Shown one piece after another: positions 52,675-60,959 of a stretch of DNA of 64,000 nucleotides (the first letter of the stretch is position 1; every line of letters starts with the position of its first letter). This DNA comes from Lachnospiraceae bacterium 3-1 (GTDB lineage Bacteria; Bacillota; Clostridia; Lachnospirales; Lachnospiraceae). The notes beneath the pieces are model-generated. The model was not told the DNA's origin, ran no database searches, and saw nothing but the letters and a program-made list of their open reading frames with translations. The position numbers were made by a program, and so were the translations under genes. The stretch lies in NCBI GenBank assembly GCA_000403255.2, contig KE159572.1, positions 1 to 64,000 on the forward strand, given 5' to 3'.

Positions 52675-53781
52675 ATGTACACACTATCATTGGAGATAAT
52701 AAATAAATGTAATTTGAATTGCACATATTGCTATCTTGGCGAAAAGAAAAATACCTATATGAGTGTAGAAAGTGCTAAGAAGGCAGTTGATATAGCAGTT
52801 CATGAGGCACAAAAGCAATATGATAAAATGCTGATAGTTTATTTTATTGGGGGAGAGCCTTTGATGGCTTTTGAAACAATGAAAAGTATAGTTGATTATG
52901 CAAATGGAATTGGTGAAAAGAATGGTCTAAAAGTAAAATTTAGCACAACGATAAATGGAACGTTGATAACAAGAGAAAATGTAGAATTTTTTATTAAAAA
53001 TGATTTTGAAATAAAGGTAAGTATAGATGGTCCCCAATTTGTACACGACTTAAATAGGCATGATTACGTAGGGAATGGAAGTTATAACAGAATTTTGGAA
53101 AGACTACCTTATTTAAGAGAGTATGAGGAAAAAACGGGAAAGACAGTTGCGTATGCCCATGTAGTAACAAAGAATAATTATCAGTTTTTTGAACAGAGTT
53201 TTCGGTTTTTACTAGATTTGAAGGCTGATAAGATTGAATCAGGTATAGATCATTATTGTCAGTGGGAGCCATCAGAAATATTAGAATTGAAGGAACAAAT
53301 AAGACGCACTTTCAATTTGTTTAAGGAAGAAGTTAAAAAGAGGGGAAAAAGCTTCTATTGGAATTTATTTGAGCAACACCTGCAAGCATTTTTAGTGCCT
53401 TGTGACTTTTATGCCTGTAAAGCTGGTTTAAATAATGTTTATGTAGCAACGGATGGTAATATCTACACATGTATAGAGTTACCAGAATTTAAGATAGGGA
53501 ATGTAAATGAAGGATTAGATGTTATGCAGATTAGAAAAATTGCATATAGAGAAGATGTTAAATATGAAACATGTAAGAATTGTAAATATGTTAAGCATTG
53601 CAAGACACGAGGATGTCAAGCATCTAATTATGAAATACATAGAGATATTTACCATCCAGTTGAGGTGAGTTGTCATGTGAATAAAACAATGTTTGATTTA
53701 TTCAACGAAAATTTTACAGAACAGCAAAAAGAAGCGATGAGAGATATTTTAAAAAGGAGAAGAGATTATGGAAAAAAATAA
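52675..53781 (+). CDS. Radical SAM/SPASM maturase RS4
   Basis: A 368-residue radical SAM enzyme with C12-NLN-C16-TY-C19, FIGGEPLM, and SPASM cysteines in CDFYACKAG, YTCIELP, CKNCKYVKHCKTRGCQ and SCHVNK. It is paralogous to RS2. The start is ATG 52675, placed by AGGAGG overlapping the S8 stop; a 5-codon-longer frame begins inside that site. It overlaps RS5 by 14 bp. It belongs to the A2/A3-processing operon. Confidence 0.92.
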   Translation: MYTLSLEIINKCNLNCTYCYLGEKKNTYMSVESAKKAVDIAVHEAQKQYDKMLIVYFIGGEPLMAFETMKSIVDYANGIGEKNGLKVKFSTTINGTLITRENVEFFIKNDFEIKVSIDGPQFVHDLNRHDYVGNGSYNRILERLPYLREYEEKTGKTVAYAHVVTKNNYQFFEQSFRFLLDLKADKIESGIDHYCQWEPSEILELKEQIRRTFNLFKEEVKKRGKSFYWNLFEQHLQAFLVPCDFYACKAGLNNVYVATDGNIYTCIELPEFKIGNVNEGLDVMQIRKIAYREDVKYETCKNCKYVKHCKTRGCQASNYEIHRDIYHPVEVSCHVNKTMFDLFNENFTEQQKEAMRDILKRRRDYGKK

Positions 53782-55030
53782 TATACCCGAATTTGAAAAG
53801 ATAATACGGAATGAAAAAGTTGTATTAGTTGATCCTGTATCTAAAGTTTATTTGGGTGTAAGTAATAAAATTGCAAACAACCTTGATAAACAAGAAGTTA
53901 AAGAATTTCTTTATCCTATATGGAAAAAGCAAGCTTCTATTCAACAGAAAATTATTCAGCGACATGAAAAATTTAATACGGTGTATTTGATGATAACCCG
54001 TAAGTGTAATATGAATTGTGATTTTTGTGCAATTAATGCTAATCATGGAATGAACTTAGATGCAGAAATAAATATAGATGATATTAAGAAAAAAATAATT
54101 CCGTTTTTAAACGAATGTAGTCCTCATAAATTTATAATAACAGGGGGAGAACCGTTTGTTAAGGATAACATATTACAAATTATAGAAGAAATTCATAAAG
54201 GAACATCTATTCCTATTATAGTACAAAGTAATGGAATTGCGGTTAATACAAGTGTAATAGAGAAATTAAAAGGCAAGGTAAAAGAAATTGATTTCAGTAC
54301 AAAACATATGTTTGGAGAAATGGGAAAGGCAGATGAGTTAATTAGCAATATTGAAATATGTCAACAATCTGGAATTGATGTTGTTTTAAGTTTTATCTAT
54401 GAAAAGAGCAATAAAAAGGAATTATATGAAGTAATAGATATCGCAGCAAAATATAATACGGGGTTGTTAGTTAATATTGTGGCACCAGTAGGGAGAGCCA
54501 GGGAGAAAGTAGATTTTTTGACAGATTTAGATAAGATTCAAATGAATTTAGATATTGCAAAATATATTTATGACCATGATTATGAAGAAAAGGCACTATG
54601 TGGTGTTATTGATTCACACTTGCAAGTTCGAAATGCTTGCGGAGGGTATGGAAAAGTGTTAGCAATTTTTCCGGAGGGTAATATATATATGTGCCAGTGC
54701 CTAGAAAATGATACGTATAGATTAGGTAATGTTTTATATGATGAGGTAGAAACTATAGAAAATAATCTGTGCGATAAAATGGGAGAGAGAGTAATTCAGA
54801 AGACCTTTTGTGTAGACGATAAAGATATATGCAATAAATGTGAATATAGATATTTTTGTACTGGAAAGTGTCCGACATCGGTAGATAAGGATGATTATAC
54901 ATGTTACTTTGTAAAAAAAATGATAGATTATCAGCTTTTTTATAAAAAAATGGGAACGCCAAAGAAAGTTTTAGAAGAGTATATTACTTATATGAATCAG
55001 TGTCTTTTAGAATATACTAATAGAAAATAA
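53768..55030 (+). CDS. Radical SAM/SPASM maturase RS5 with N-terminal RRE-like region
   Basis: A 420-residue enzyme. Residues 1-70 precede the cluster and contain KVVLVDPVSKVYLGVSNKIA, which looks like a PqqD-type RiPP recognition element (inference). The radical SAM motif is C80-NMN-C84-DF-C87, with ITGGEPF. SPASM-type Cys lie in NACGGYGK, YMCQCLEN, ICNKCEYRYFCTGKC and TCYF. It differs from the RS1-RS4 pairs and is the only one with such an extension, so it may recruit the peptide for the others. It is directly upstream of A2 and A3. Confidence 0.9.
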   Translation: MEKNNIPEFEKIIRNEKVVLVDPVSKVYLGVSNKIANNLDKQEVKEFLYPIWKKQASIQQKIIQRHEKFNTVYLMITRKCNMNCDFCAINANHGMNLDAEINIDDIKKKIIPFLNECSPHKFIITGGEPFVKDNILQIIEEIHKGTSIPIIVQSNGIAVNTSVIEKLKGKVKEIDFSTKHMFGEMGKADELISNIEICQQSGIDVVLSFIYEKSNKKELYEVIDIAAKYNTGLLVNIVAPVGRAREKVDFLTDLDKIQMNLDIAKYIYDHDYEEKALCGVIDSHLQVRNACGGYGKVLAIFPEGNIYMCQCLENDTYRLGNVLYDEVETIENNLCDKMGERVIQKTFCVDDKDICNKCEYRYFCTGKCPTSVDKDDYTCYFVKKMIDYQLFYKKMGTPKKVLEEYITYMNQCLLEYTNRK

Positions 55031-55033
55031 AAA

Positions 55034-55082
55034 GGTCATTTTAGACAATAACTATTATTTTTTAATATTATAGGTTTAAAAT
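55034..55082 (+). promoter_or_regulatory. RiPP-regulon promoter of precursors A2/A3
   Basis: The element at 55034-55057 begins GGTCATTTTAGACAATAACT. The -10 TAAAAT is at 55077-55082, 43 bp from the element start. It allows the precursors to be made in excess over the enzymes. Confidence 0.65.
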
Positions 55083-55115
55083 AGTAACAACAAAAAAAAG
55101 CAGGAGGTGATTAAG

Positions 55116-55127
55116 ATGAGCACATAA
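55116..55127 (+). other. Three-codon minimal reading frame with strong RBS
   Basis: GCAGGAGGTGATTAAG is followed by ATG AGC ACA TAA in the transcript leader before A2. It could be a dead precursor start or a translational leader. Confidence 0.35.
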
Positions 55128-55199
55128 AATTAAAAACAAGCTATTTTGTAGATAGTTAGTGTAGAAAATTAATATCCGTAATGTTGAGGAGGTTACTGT

Positions 55200-55331
55200 A
55201 TGATGTCTGAAAAAAATAATATTGAATTAGAGGAACAGGAAGTAAATACATATGGTGAATGTGGTGATCCTAGATATGGATGTCTAGTAGATTGTTTAGA
55301 TATGTCACCGTGGCTTACAGCAACAAATTAG
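55200..55331 (+). CDS. RiPP precursor peptide A2
   Basis: 43 residues from ATG 55200 (or 55203) after GAGGAGG. The leader is acidic and ends EEQEVNTYGE. The core is CGDPRYGCLVDCLDMSPWLT, then ATN, with C-x6-C-x3-C. It is closely related to A4 (shared DCLDxSxWLT) and A3 (shared VNxYGxCGDP). It stands immediately downstream of RS4 and RS5. Too short and variable to be found by ordinary gene callers. Confidence 0.88.
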   Translation: MMSEKNNIELEEQEVNTYGECGDPRYGCLVDCLDMSPWLTATN

Positions 55332-55342
55332 GAGGAATTGTT

Positions 55343-55489
55343 ATGAATACACAGCAGAAGGAAAAGGACGAGTTGCAGAATTTGTCAATCGAAGAAGTTA
55401 ATGTCTATGGTAGTTGTGGAGATCCCAAAATTCATTGTTTATATGATTGCTTCTTCTGGAATGACTGTTTTATAACCTGTAATAACTAG
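55343..55489 (+). CDS. RiPP precursor peptide A3
   Basis: 48 residues from ATG 55343 after GGAGG. The leader contains LSIEEVNVYGS. The core is CGDPKIHCLYDCFFWNDCFI, then TCNN. It has the common C-x6-C-x3-C plus two extra cysteines, so it could carry more crosslinks or a different topology. It is 11 bp after A2, the same transcript. A longer upstream frame starting at 55280 overlaps A2 and is not credible. Confidence 0.88.
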   Translation: MNTQQKEKDELQNLSIEEVNVYGSCGDPKIHCLYDCFFWNDCFITCNN

Positions 55490-55501
55490 AATTGAAAATA
55501 T

Positions 55502-55544
55502 AAAACCTTCAAGTTGTCTTGCATATTGACAACTTGGAGGTTTT
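55502..55544 (+). terminator. Terminator after precursors A2/A3
   Basis: AAAACCTTCAAGTTGTC (55502-55518) pairs with GACAACTTGGAGGTTTT (55528-55544). Confidence 0.88.
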
Positions 55545-55736
55545 ATAATTATTCAAGATTTTTTTAAAATTTGAATCAAATCCTGAGTTCAAGATTATAG
55601 ACATATACTGTTTTTAGGAAAAATAGAGTAATAAGATTGAAAATGAAAAGTAGAGGTTATCCATTCCCTTAATCGCATCACAAACAAGCCATCTTTCGGT
55701 GGCTGCTTTAAAAATTGAATATTGAGAATGTTAAGG

Positions 55737-56984
55737 TTATGCAGTAGCTGACTTGATCTTATAACCTTGATTCCTTGCTATGATGATTGCCTGCTCTATC
55801 GTAATCTCACGGTCTGCAGGCGGCAGGTCAGATTTCCGGTAAAGTTCCGCATTATAGTTTTCTCCGTTCTTCAACATATGGTATAATGCAGTCAGAAGCA
55901 TTCTTGCTATGGCAATGATTGCTTTCTTGTGGCCGCGACGCTTTTTGAGACGGAGATAGCGGTTGCGAATCTCGGGATGCTTTTTGCTGGTAACAACAGC
56001 ATTGGCGCACTGCGCGAGCAGCGGCTTGATGCAGCATCCTGCTTTGGAGACCCGGACAGATTTTTTCTTCCCTGCGCTTTCATTGTTGGTCGGTGTAAGA
56101 CCAGCCCATGAGCACAAGTGTTTCGCCGAAGGAAAAGCCTCCATGTTGGTACCGATCTCGAAAATGATTCCGATGGCAGTGAAAATACTGCTGATACCAG
56201 GAGCGGTTTGGAGAATGGCAAGTTCCTGCTGATAGGGAGCGGCGAGCGCAAGAATGAGTTCTTCAAGCTCTGCCTTCCGGGATTCAAGGTCTTCAAAGTG
56301 ACCTTTGATCACCTTAAGTTTACCGGCTTGCTCCGGTGTGATAAAGCCGTCAATGGCATCACGGAGTTCAGGGAGTTTCTTTTTCAAACTTTTGTAGACG
56401 AGAGGTTCAAGGTCAAAGGAAGTGTCTGCGGGATTTTCCAAAAGTTTATCCAGTATCGCCTGAGCAGATTTGCCGAAGGTGTCCGAGACAACGTTTCCCA
56501 ACTGGATATTGGAAACCGTGAGACAGTTCTGCAAACGGTTCTTTTCACTTGATTTAAAGCAGGTCAGTTTGAAACGGTAACGCATAAGGTCGCGGAGCTG
56601 ACGAATGTCAGCGGGGGGCATAAAGCTACCGGCAACAAGGTCATGCTTAAACAGGTCAGCAATCCATTTGGCATCTTTCTTGTCAGTTTTCTTTCCACGG
56701 ATAGCCTTAACATATTTGGGATGAGCAAGGACGATCGTACAATCATTTTCCAAAATGTTGTAAACAGGAATCCAGTATTTACCGGTGGATTCCATACAGA
56801 CATCTTTGCAATTCCGGTCGAGAAGCCATTGTAACAAATCCTTCAGACCCTTCGTGTAGGTCGAAAAACGGTGGCTCTCATAGGTGGTCACACCTTTGCT
56901 GTTAGTAGAAGCAATGCAGGCCACTACAAAAGTTTTGTGGACATCAATGCCACAACAGATTTTGTACACGATTTTTAAAGCCAT
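55737..56984 (-). CDS. IS110-family DEDD transposase
   Basis: A 415-residue recombinase. The N-terminal RuvC-like DEDD domain shows GIDVHKTFVVAC, CMESTGKYW and KTDKKDAKWIADL. A long coiled linker follows. The C-terminal Tnp_20 domain with catalytic Ser has LAILQTAPGISSIFTAIGII, CSWAGLTPTNNESAGKKKS and CCIKPLLAQCA. It is full length. IS110 enzymes use a bridge RNA from a noncoding end, here probably upstream (56985-57235). The element splits the RiPP cluster. Confidence 0.93.
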   Translation of the reverse strand: MALKIVYKICCGIDVHKTFVVACIASTNSKGVTTYESHRFSTYTKGLKDLLQWLLDRNCKDVCMESTGKYWIPVYNILENDCTIVLAHPKYVKAIRGKKTDKKDAKWIADLFKHDLVAGSFMPPADIRQLRDLMRYRFKLTCFKSSEKNRLQNCLTVSNIQLGNVVSDTFGKSAQAILDKLLENPADTSFDLEPLVYKSLKKKLPELRDAIDGFITPEQAGKLKVIKGHFEDLESRKAELEELILALAAPYQQELAILQTAPGISSIFTAIGIIFEIGTNMEAFPSAKHLCSWAGLTPTNNESAGKKKSVRVSKAGCCIKPLLAQCANAVVTSKKHPEIRNRYLRLKKRRGHKKAIIAIARMLLTALYHMLKNGENYNAELYRKSDLPPADREITIEQAIIIARNQGYKIKSATA

Positions 56985-57235
56985 AGGGACTCCTTTCAGA
57001 ACCTAAAGGTTCGACAAAGATTATAGGGAGAGACGGCATTGACTGAACGCCTAAGCCATAAACGAGATTGTTTATACAAAGATAAGATTACGTGCTAGGA
57101 GCCACACTTATTTGTGCTTGAAAAGGCGGACTACACATATAAATATACGGTCATCCGGCACACCGAAGGCGTACCTTGGTAAGCCGGACAGCCCACTCAC
57201 CTCCCCGTGATTTGTAGTATACCGAACTCCCTACA
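56985..57235 (-). ncRNA. Candidate IS110 bridge-RNA region
   Basis: About 250 bp of structured-looking noncoding DNA upstream of the minus-strand transposase start. The long 5' noncoding end is where IS110-group elements encode their bridge RNA. Several complementary segments are visible, for example GAACCTAAAGGTTC and GTCATCCGGCACACC / GGTAAGCCGGAC. Boundaries and loops cannot be set by eye. Confidence 0.5.
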
Positions 57236-57641
57236 AGAAGAATTATAAAGAAAAAATACGCTCAGGCAAACCATTTTCATTACGTTTTGTGCCTGAGCGA
57301 AGCGAAAGGAATGGATATAAATATGAAAATATGTGGAGAAGAATTTACACTAGAAAAGAAATTTGATTGAGCTGAGATGTCCTTACCATAACCAGGGAAA
57401 CAAGATTGAGGTGTAGATGCCTTTTTAAGTATTATTCCCATTAGTATTATGTCATGTCAAAAAGTATGTTTTTGACTGCTTGTTTCATTTTGAAATATTA
57501 GTTGATAAAATCTGAACCTATGGTTCTAGAGTTTAATAGAATAAGTAAAAATATTAAAAGATAAGAATAATTACTTTAAGTAGGTTATTTATTTTTCTGC
57601 AATATTATACTGATATTATAAAAGAAAAAGGAGTAAAAAGG
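57236..57641. other. Intergenic region left of the ABC genes
   Basis: It contains a hairpin pairing CGCTCAGGCA with TGCCTGAGCG (about 57252-57298) and a 15-codon frame (ATG 57322, MKICGEEFTLEKKFD) without a convincing role. TATACT at 57606-57611 may be the -10 of the downstream ABC operon. Confidence 0.45.
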
Positions 57642-58307
57642 ATGGAAATTTTAAAAACCCAGGATTTAAAAAAGTATTATGGAACAGAGCCAAATATAGT
57701 ACGTGCAATTGATGGCATTAATTTTAGCGTTGAGGAAGGAGAGTTTGTCGCTGTAGTTGGCACATCAGGTTCAGGAAAGTCCACACTGTTGCATATGGTT
57801 GGTGGATTAGATATACCAACTTCAGGAACAGTATTTGTAAGGAATAGAAATCTTTCTGAATTGAATGATAATGAACTGACAATTTTTAGAAGAAGAAATA
57901 TAGGTTTTATTTTTCAAAATTATAATCTTATTCCAACACTTAATGTGTATGAAAATATTGTATTGCCGGTGAATTTAGATGGTAATACAGTAGATGAAAA
58001 TTTCATGCAAGGCATTGTTTCAATGCTTGGTTTAAGAGATAAGTTATTATCTATGCCTAGTAATTTGTCAGGAGGTCAACAACAAAGAGTAGCTATTGCA
58101 AGAGCATTAGTCACGAAACCAGCTATAGTTCTAGCGGATGAACCAACAGGGAATCTTGATAGTAAAACTAGTTCTGATGTTTTGGGATTATTACAGCAAA
58201 CAAGTCGAGCATATAATCAGACAATGGTAATGATTACACATAATAATAAAATTGCTCAATTAGCCGATAGGATAATACGCATTGAGGATGGGAAAATAAC
58301 TGACTAA
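57642..58307 (+). CDS. ABC transporter ATPase (BceA/MacB type)
   Basis: A 221-residue ATPase with GTSGSGKST, LSGGQQQRVAIARAL, IVLADEPTGNLD and ITHNN. It is of the same class as the one at 35182 but clearly divergent and much richer in AT codons. AAAGGAG precedes the ATG. It pairs with the permease 17 bp downstream. Inside the RiPP locus, a role in self-immunity or peptide sensing is plausible. Confidence 0.94.
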   Translation: MEILKTQDLKKYYGTEPNIVRAIDGINFSVEEGEFVAVVGTSGSGKSTLLHMVGGLDIPTSGTVFVRNRNLSELNDNELTIFRRRNIGFIFQNYNLIPTLNVYENIVLPVNLDGNTVDENFMQGIVSMLGLRDKLLSMPSNLSGGQQQRVAIARALVTKPAIVLADEPTGNLDSKTSSDVLGLLQQTSRAYNQTMVMITHNNKIAQLADRIIRIEDGKITD

Positions 58308-58323
58308 AAGGGGAGGTGAGACA

Positions 58324-60720
58324 ATGTTACAAAATGTAAATGGCAAATTTATCAAGAATCTAGCAAAAAAAAATCTGAAATCTGATAGAATTAGGAATCT
58401 TTTTCTGGTAAGTACAATTTTTTTTGCAGTATGCCTTATGTCTTCGTTGGCATTATATGTTTTTGCAAAATCATATGAGCTTAATAACTTTTTGAGAGGG
58501 AGGTATCAGGCAGCAATAATTAGTATTGATGACGATAAAGTAAAAAATATTTCAAAAGATGAAGACATTGAAGCAATTGGCAAGGAAATGTTTATTGGAA
58601 AAATACGAGTAAAGAATTTTGATACTAGTATTTATTATCGTGATCAAAAGAATATTGAATTAACCTCAACTAAAATATCAGGTTCTCTCCCAAAGAAATA
58701 TAATGAAATAGTTATTTCTGAATCATTATTAAAAAAGATTAATATTCAAAAGGGTTTAAATGATTTAATAAAACTATCATTACCAAATTCTGTGGAAGAT
58801 GAGTATAAAATAAGTGGAATAATAGAAGATGATGAAATTAATCAAAATTATCAATTGCTAATTTCATCTGAGTATTTATATAAGAATTATACCAAAGAAT
58901 TCGTGTACAACGGTCTTATTAGACTAAGGGATAGTAGTGATTTGAAAGCAGAAGAATTGAAAGCGGCAATAATATCATGTTTATCGAAATATGGCATAAG
59001 TGAACAGGACATTGCATTTAGTTCTTCGTATTTTAACAGTGTCGATAATTCTACACGGGATACAATATCAGTCATTGTTTTATGTTTATTAATTGCCTTT
59101 TCGTGTTCATTAGTAATATATAGTATATTTTATATTTCTGTAATTGGGAAGGTACAAGAATATGGGAGACTAAGGCTGATTGGCATGACATCAAAGCAAA
59201 TAAAGAAAATGGTAAAAAATGAAGGTATCTATTTAGCACTACGTTCTATTCCAATAGGAATATTAGTTAGTTGTGTATTAGTTTATATACTTATTCCAAA
59301 TGGGTGGAATTGGTCTAATGTAATAAAGTGTATTTTTGTAGTGACAGTTTTAACCCTATTTACAATACTGCTCTCTATAAGAAAACCTATAAAAATAGCA
59401 TCGTCTATTTCTCCAATTGAAGCTGTCCGTATAGTTACGACAAACAATAGGACTATTGCTGTTAAAGCGAGAAAGAAATGCACCTTTATAACACCTAAAA
59501 TTTTAGCAAAGAAAAATTTCACACAAAACAGAAAAAAGATTATACTAACTATGTTTTCTTTAGGATTCACAGGAGTGTTTTTGATGACAGCAGCAACATA
59601 TTTGAATTCTTTAGATGCTGAGAATATGGCACGTCAGACTTTTGGAGATAGAGAAATAAAAATCTCTCTTGAGTATGATGGAGCAACGGACGACGAAAAA
59701 CAGTATGTTGAAAAGTATACTGATTTGCAAGAAAGTAATCCTTTAAATGAGGATCTTGTAAATAAGTTGTCCGAGAATCCAGCAATCACTGGTATAACAT
59801 CAGTTGAAAGTTGTCAATCCTTTTTTTATTTGCCAAATAATTTAAATGTGGAACGTATGCCCCAGTCTCATATTGGTGGAATAAAGGAAGAAGATATTAG
59901 TAAATATCATGAATATTTAAAAGAAGGAACCATAGATTACGAACAACTTCTTAATAATCACGGTATACTTGTTGATGATAGTGCAGGTATATTAAAACAA
60001 TTTTGCAATTATGATGTTAAACTAAATGATAAAATACAGCTGGAAACAAACACCGGACAAATGATTACCTTTACGGTTATGGGAATTGTTGATTGGAAGA
60101 ATAGCGATTATTCTGGATTTTATTTTGTCATTCCACAGGATTATTTAAAGGAGTTAAAAACTAATGTAAGTAATTTTAATTCCAGATTATTGATTGATAG
60201 TGAGGATGTAAAATCAGCAGAAAAATATATTAAGGAAGAATGCTCATCGTTAAATAATTTGGTTATTGAAAGTTTTTCAACCAGTTTAGAGTATATGCAA
60301 TTAAATATTGACAGATATAAAGGTCCTATATATATATTAGTTTTATTTGTAGGTATTTTTGCGATTATAAACTTAGTTAATACCCTTATGACAAATTTAG
60401 TTTCGAGACGACGAGAACTTGTTATTTTGCGATCGGTAGGTTTAGCGAAGGAACAATTGTTTAGGACACTATGGATAGAATGTTTCTATTATGTTATGGG
60501 AACGATAGTAATTACTTTGACCATAGGATCATTAAGTGGTTATGCAATTTGTTTGATTCTTGATCAAATCGGAATATTTGGTAAATCAAGTTATCACTAT
60601 CCATTTTTAGAAACAATTATTTTTTGTATTGCTTTGTTTTTTATATTAATAATATATTCCTATGTAGCGACTTTTTATTGCAACCGACAGTCTATTGTAG
60701 CAAATTTAAAAAACGATTAA
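58324..60720 (+). CDS. ABC transporter permease (FtsX/MacB-like)
   Basis: A 798-residue FtsX-type permease. An N-terminal helix near residues 24-48 and a large extracytoplasmic domain are followed by a helix cluster at about 245-365, a second domain, and three terminal helices after about 655. GKVQEYGRLRLIGMTSKQIK and SRRRELVILRSVGLAKEQLF are the two coupling segments. GGGGAGGTGAG precedes the ATG. It probably forms an immunity or resistance transporter with the ATPase, regulated by the two-component system at 61131-62859. Confidence 0.9.
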   Translation: MLQNVNGKFIKNLAKKNLKSDRIRNLFLVSTIFFAVCLMSSLALYVFAKSYELNNFLRGRYQAAIISIDDDKVKNISKDEDIEAIGKEMFIGKIRVKNFDTSIYYRDQKNIELTSTKISGSLPKKYNEIVISESLLKKINIQKGLNDLIKLSLPNSVEDEYKISGIIEDDEINQNYQLLISSEYLYKNYTKEFVYNGLIRLRDSSDLKAEELKAAIISCLSKYGISEQDIAFSSSYFNSVDNSTRDTISVIVLCLLIAFSCSLVIYSIFYISVIGKVQEYGRLRLIGMTSKQIKKMVKNEGIYLALRSIPIGILVSCVLVYILIPNGWNWSNVIKCIFVVTVLTLFTILLSIRKPIKIASSISPIEAVRIVTTNNRTIAVKARKKCTFITPKILAKKNFTQNRKKIILTMFSLGFTGVFLMTAATYLNSLDAENMARQTFGDREIKISLEYDGATDDEKQYVEKYTDLQESNPLNEDLVNKLSENPAITGITSVESCQSFFYLPNNLNVERMPQSHIGGIKEEDISKYHEYLKEGTIDYEQLLNNHGILVDDSAGILKQFCNYDVKLNDKIQLETNTGQMITFTVMGIVDWKNSDYSGFYFVIPQDYLKELKTNVSNFNSRLLIDSEDVKSAEKYIKEECSSLNNLVIESFSTSLEYMQLNIDRYKGPIYILVLFVGIFAIINLVNTLMTNLVSRRRELVILRSVGLAKEQLFRTLWIECFYYVMGTIVITLTIGSLSGYAICLILDQIGIFGKSSYHYPFLETIIFCIALFFILIIYSYVATFYCNRQSIVANLKND

Positions 60721-60878
60721 TGAAAATCTTCTGTTTTAAAACAGAGTAAATCCGATTATCGGAATTTGGTTTGAGATAACTTGATTCCTCATAGCATATT
60801 ATTCGCTGATTTTTTAATAAAGGTCTGGTGATAGAAAACAATCAAAATAATTAATTATATCTGAATAGAAAGGAAAAA

Positions 60879-60927
60879 TGACGTTTTATACCCAAAATAT
60901 GTGATAATAGGTGTAATGAGATATAAT
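60879..60927 (+). promoter_or_regulatory. RiPP-regulon promoter of precursor A4
   Basis: The element at 60879-60902 begins TGACGTTTTATACCCAAAAT. The -10 TATAAT is at 60922-60927, 43 bp from the element start. It shares GACGTTTTATAC with the element before A1. Confidence 0.62.
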
Positions 60928-60959
60928 TAAATTATAAATAGATAAGGAGGTAAGCAAAG

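Noticed and set aside
42996-55030. Assignment of the cluster to ruminococcin C-type sactipeptides
   Set aside because: The precursors lack the paired double-Cys hairpin motif of ruminococcin C and the enzyme set is different; only the general radical SAM theme is shared.
57322-57369. 15-codon frame MKICGEEFTLEKKFD as a fifth precursor
   Set aside because: It has one Cys and no C-x6-C-x3-C pattern; probably chance in AT-rich DNA.
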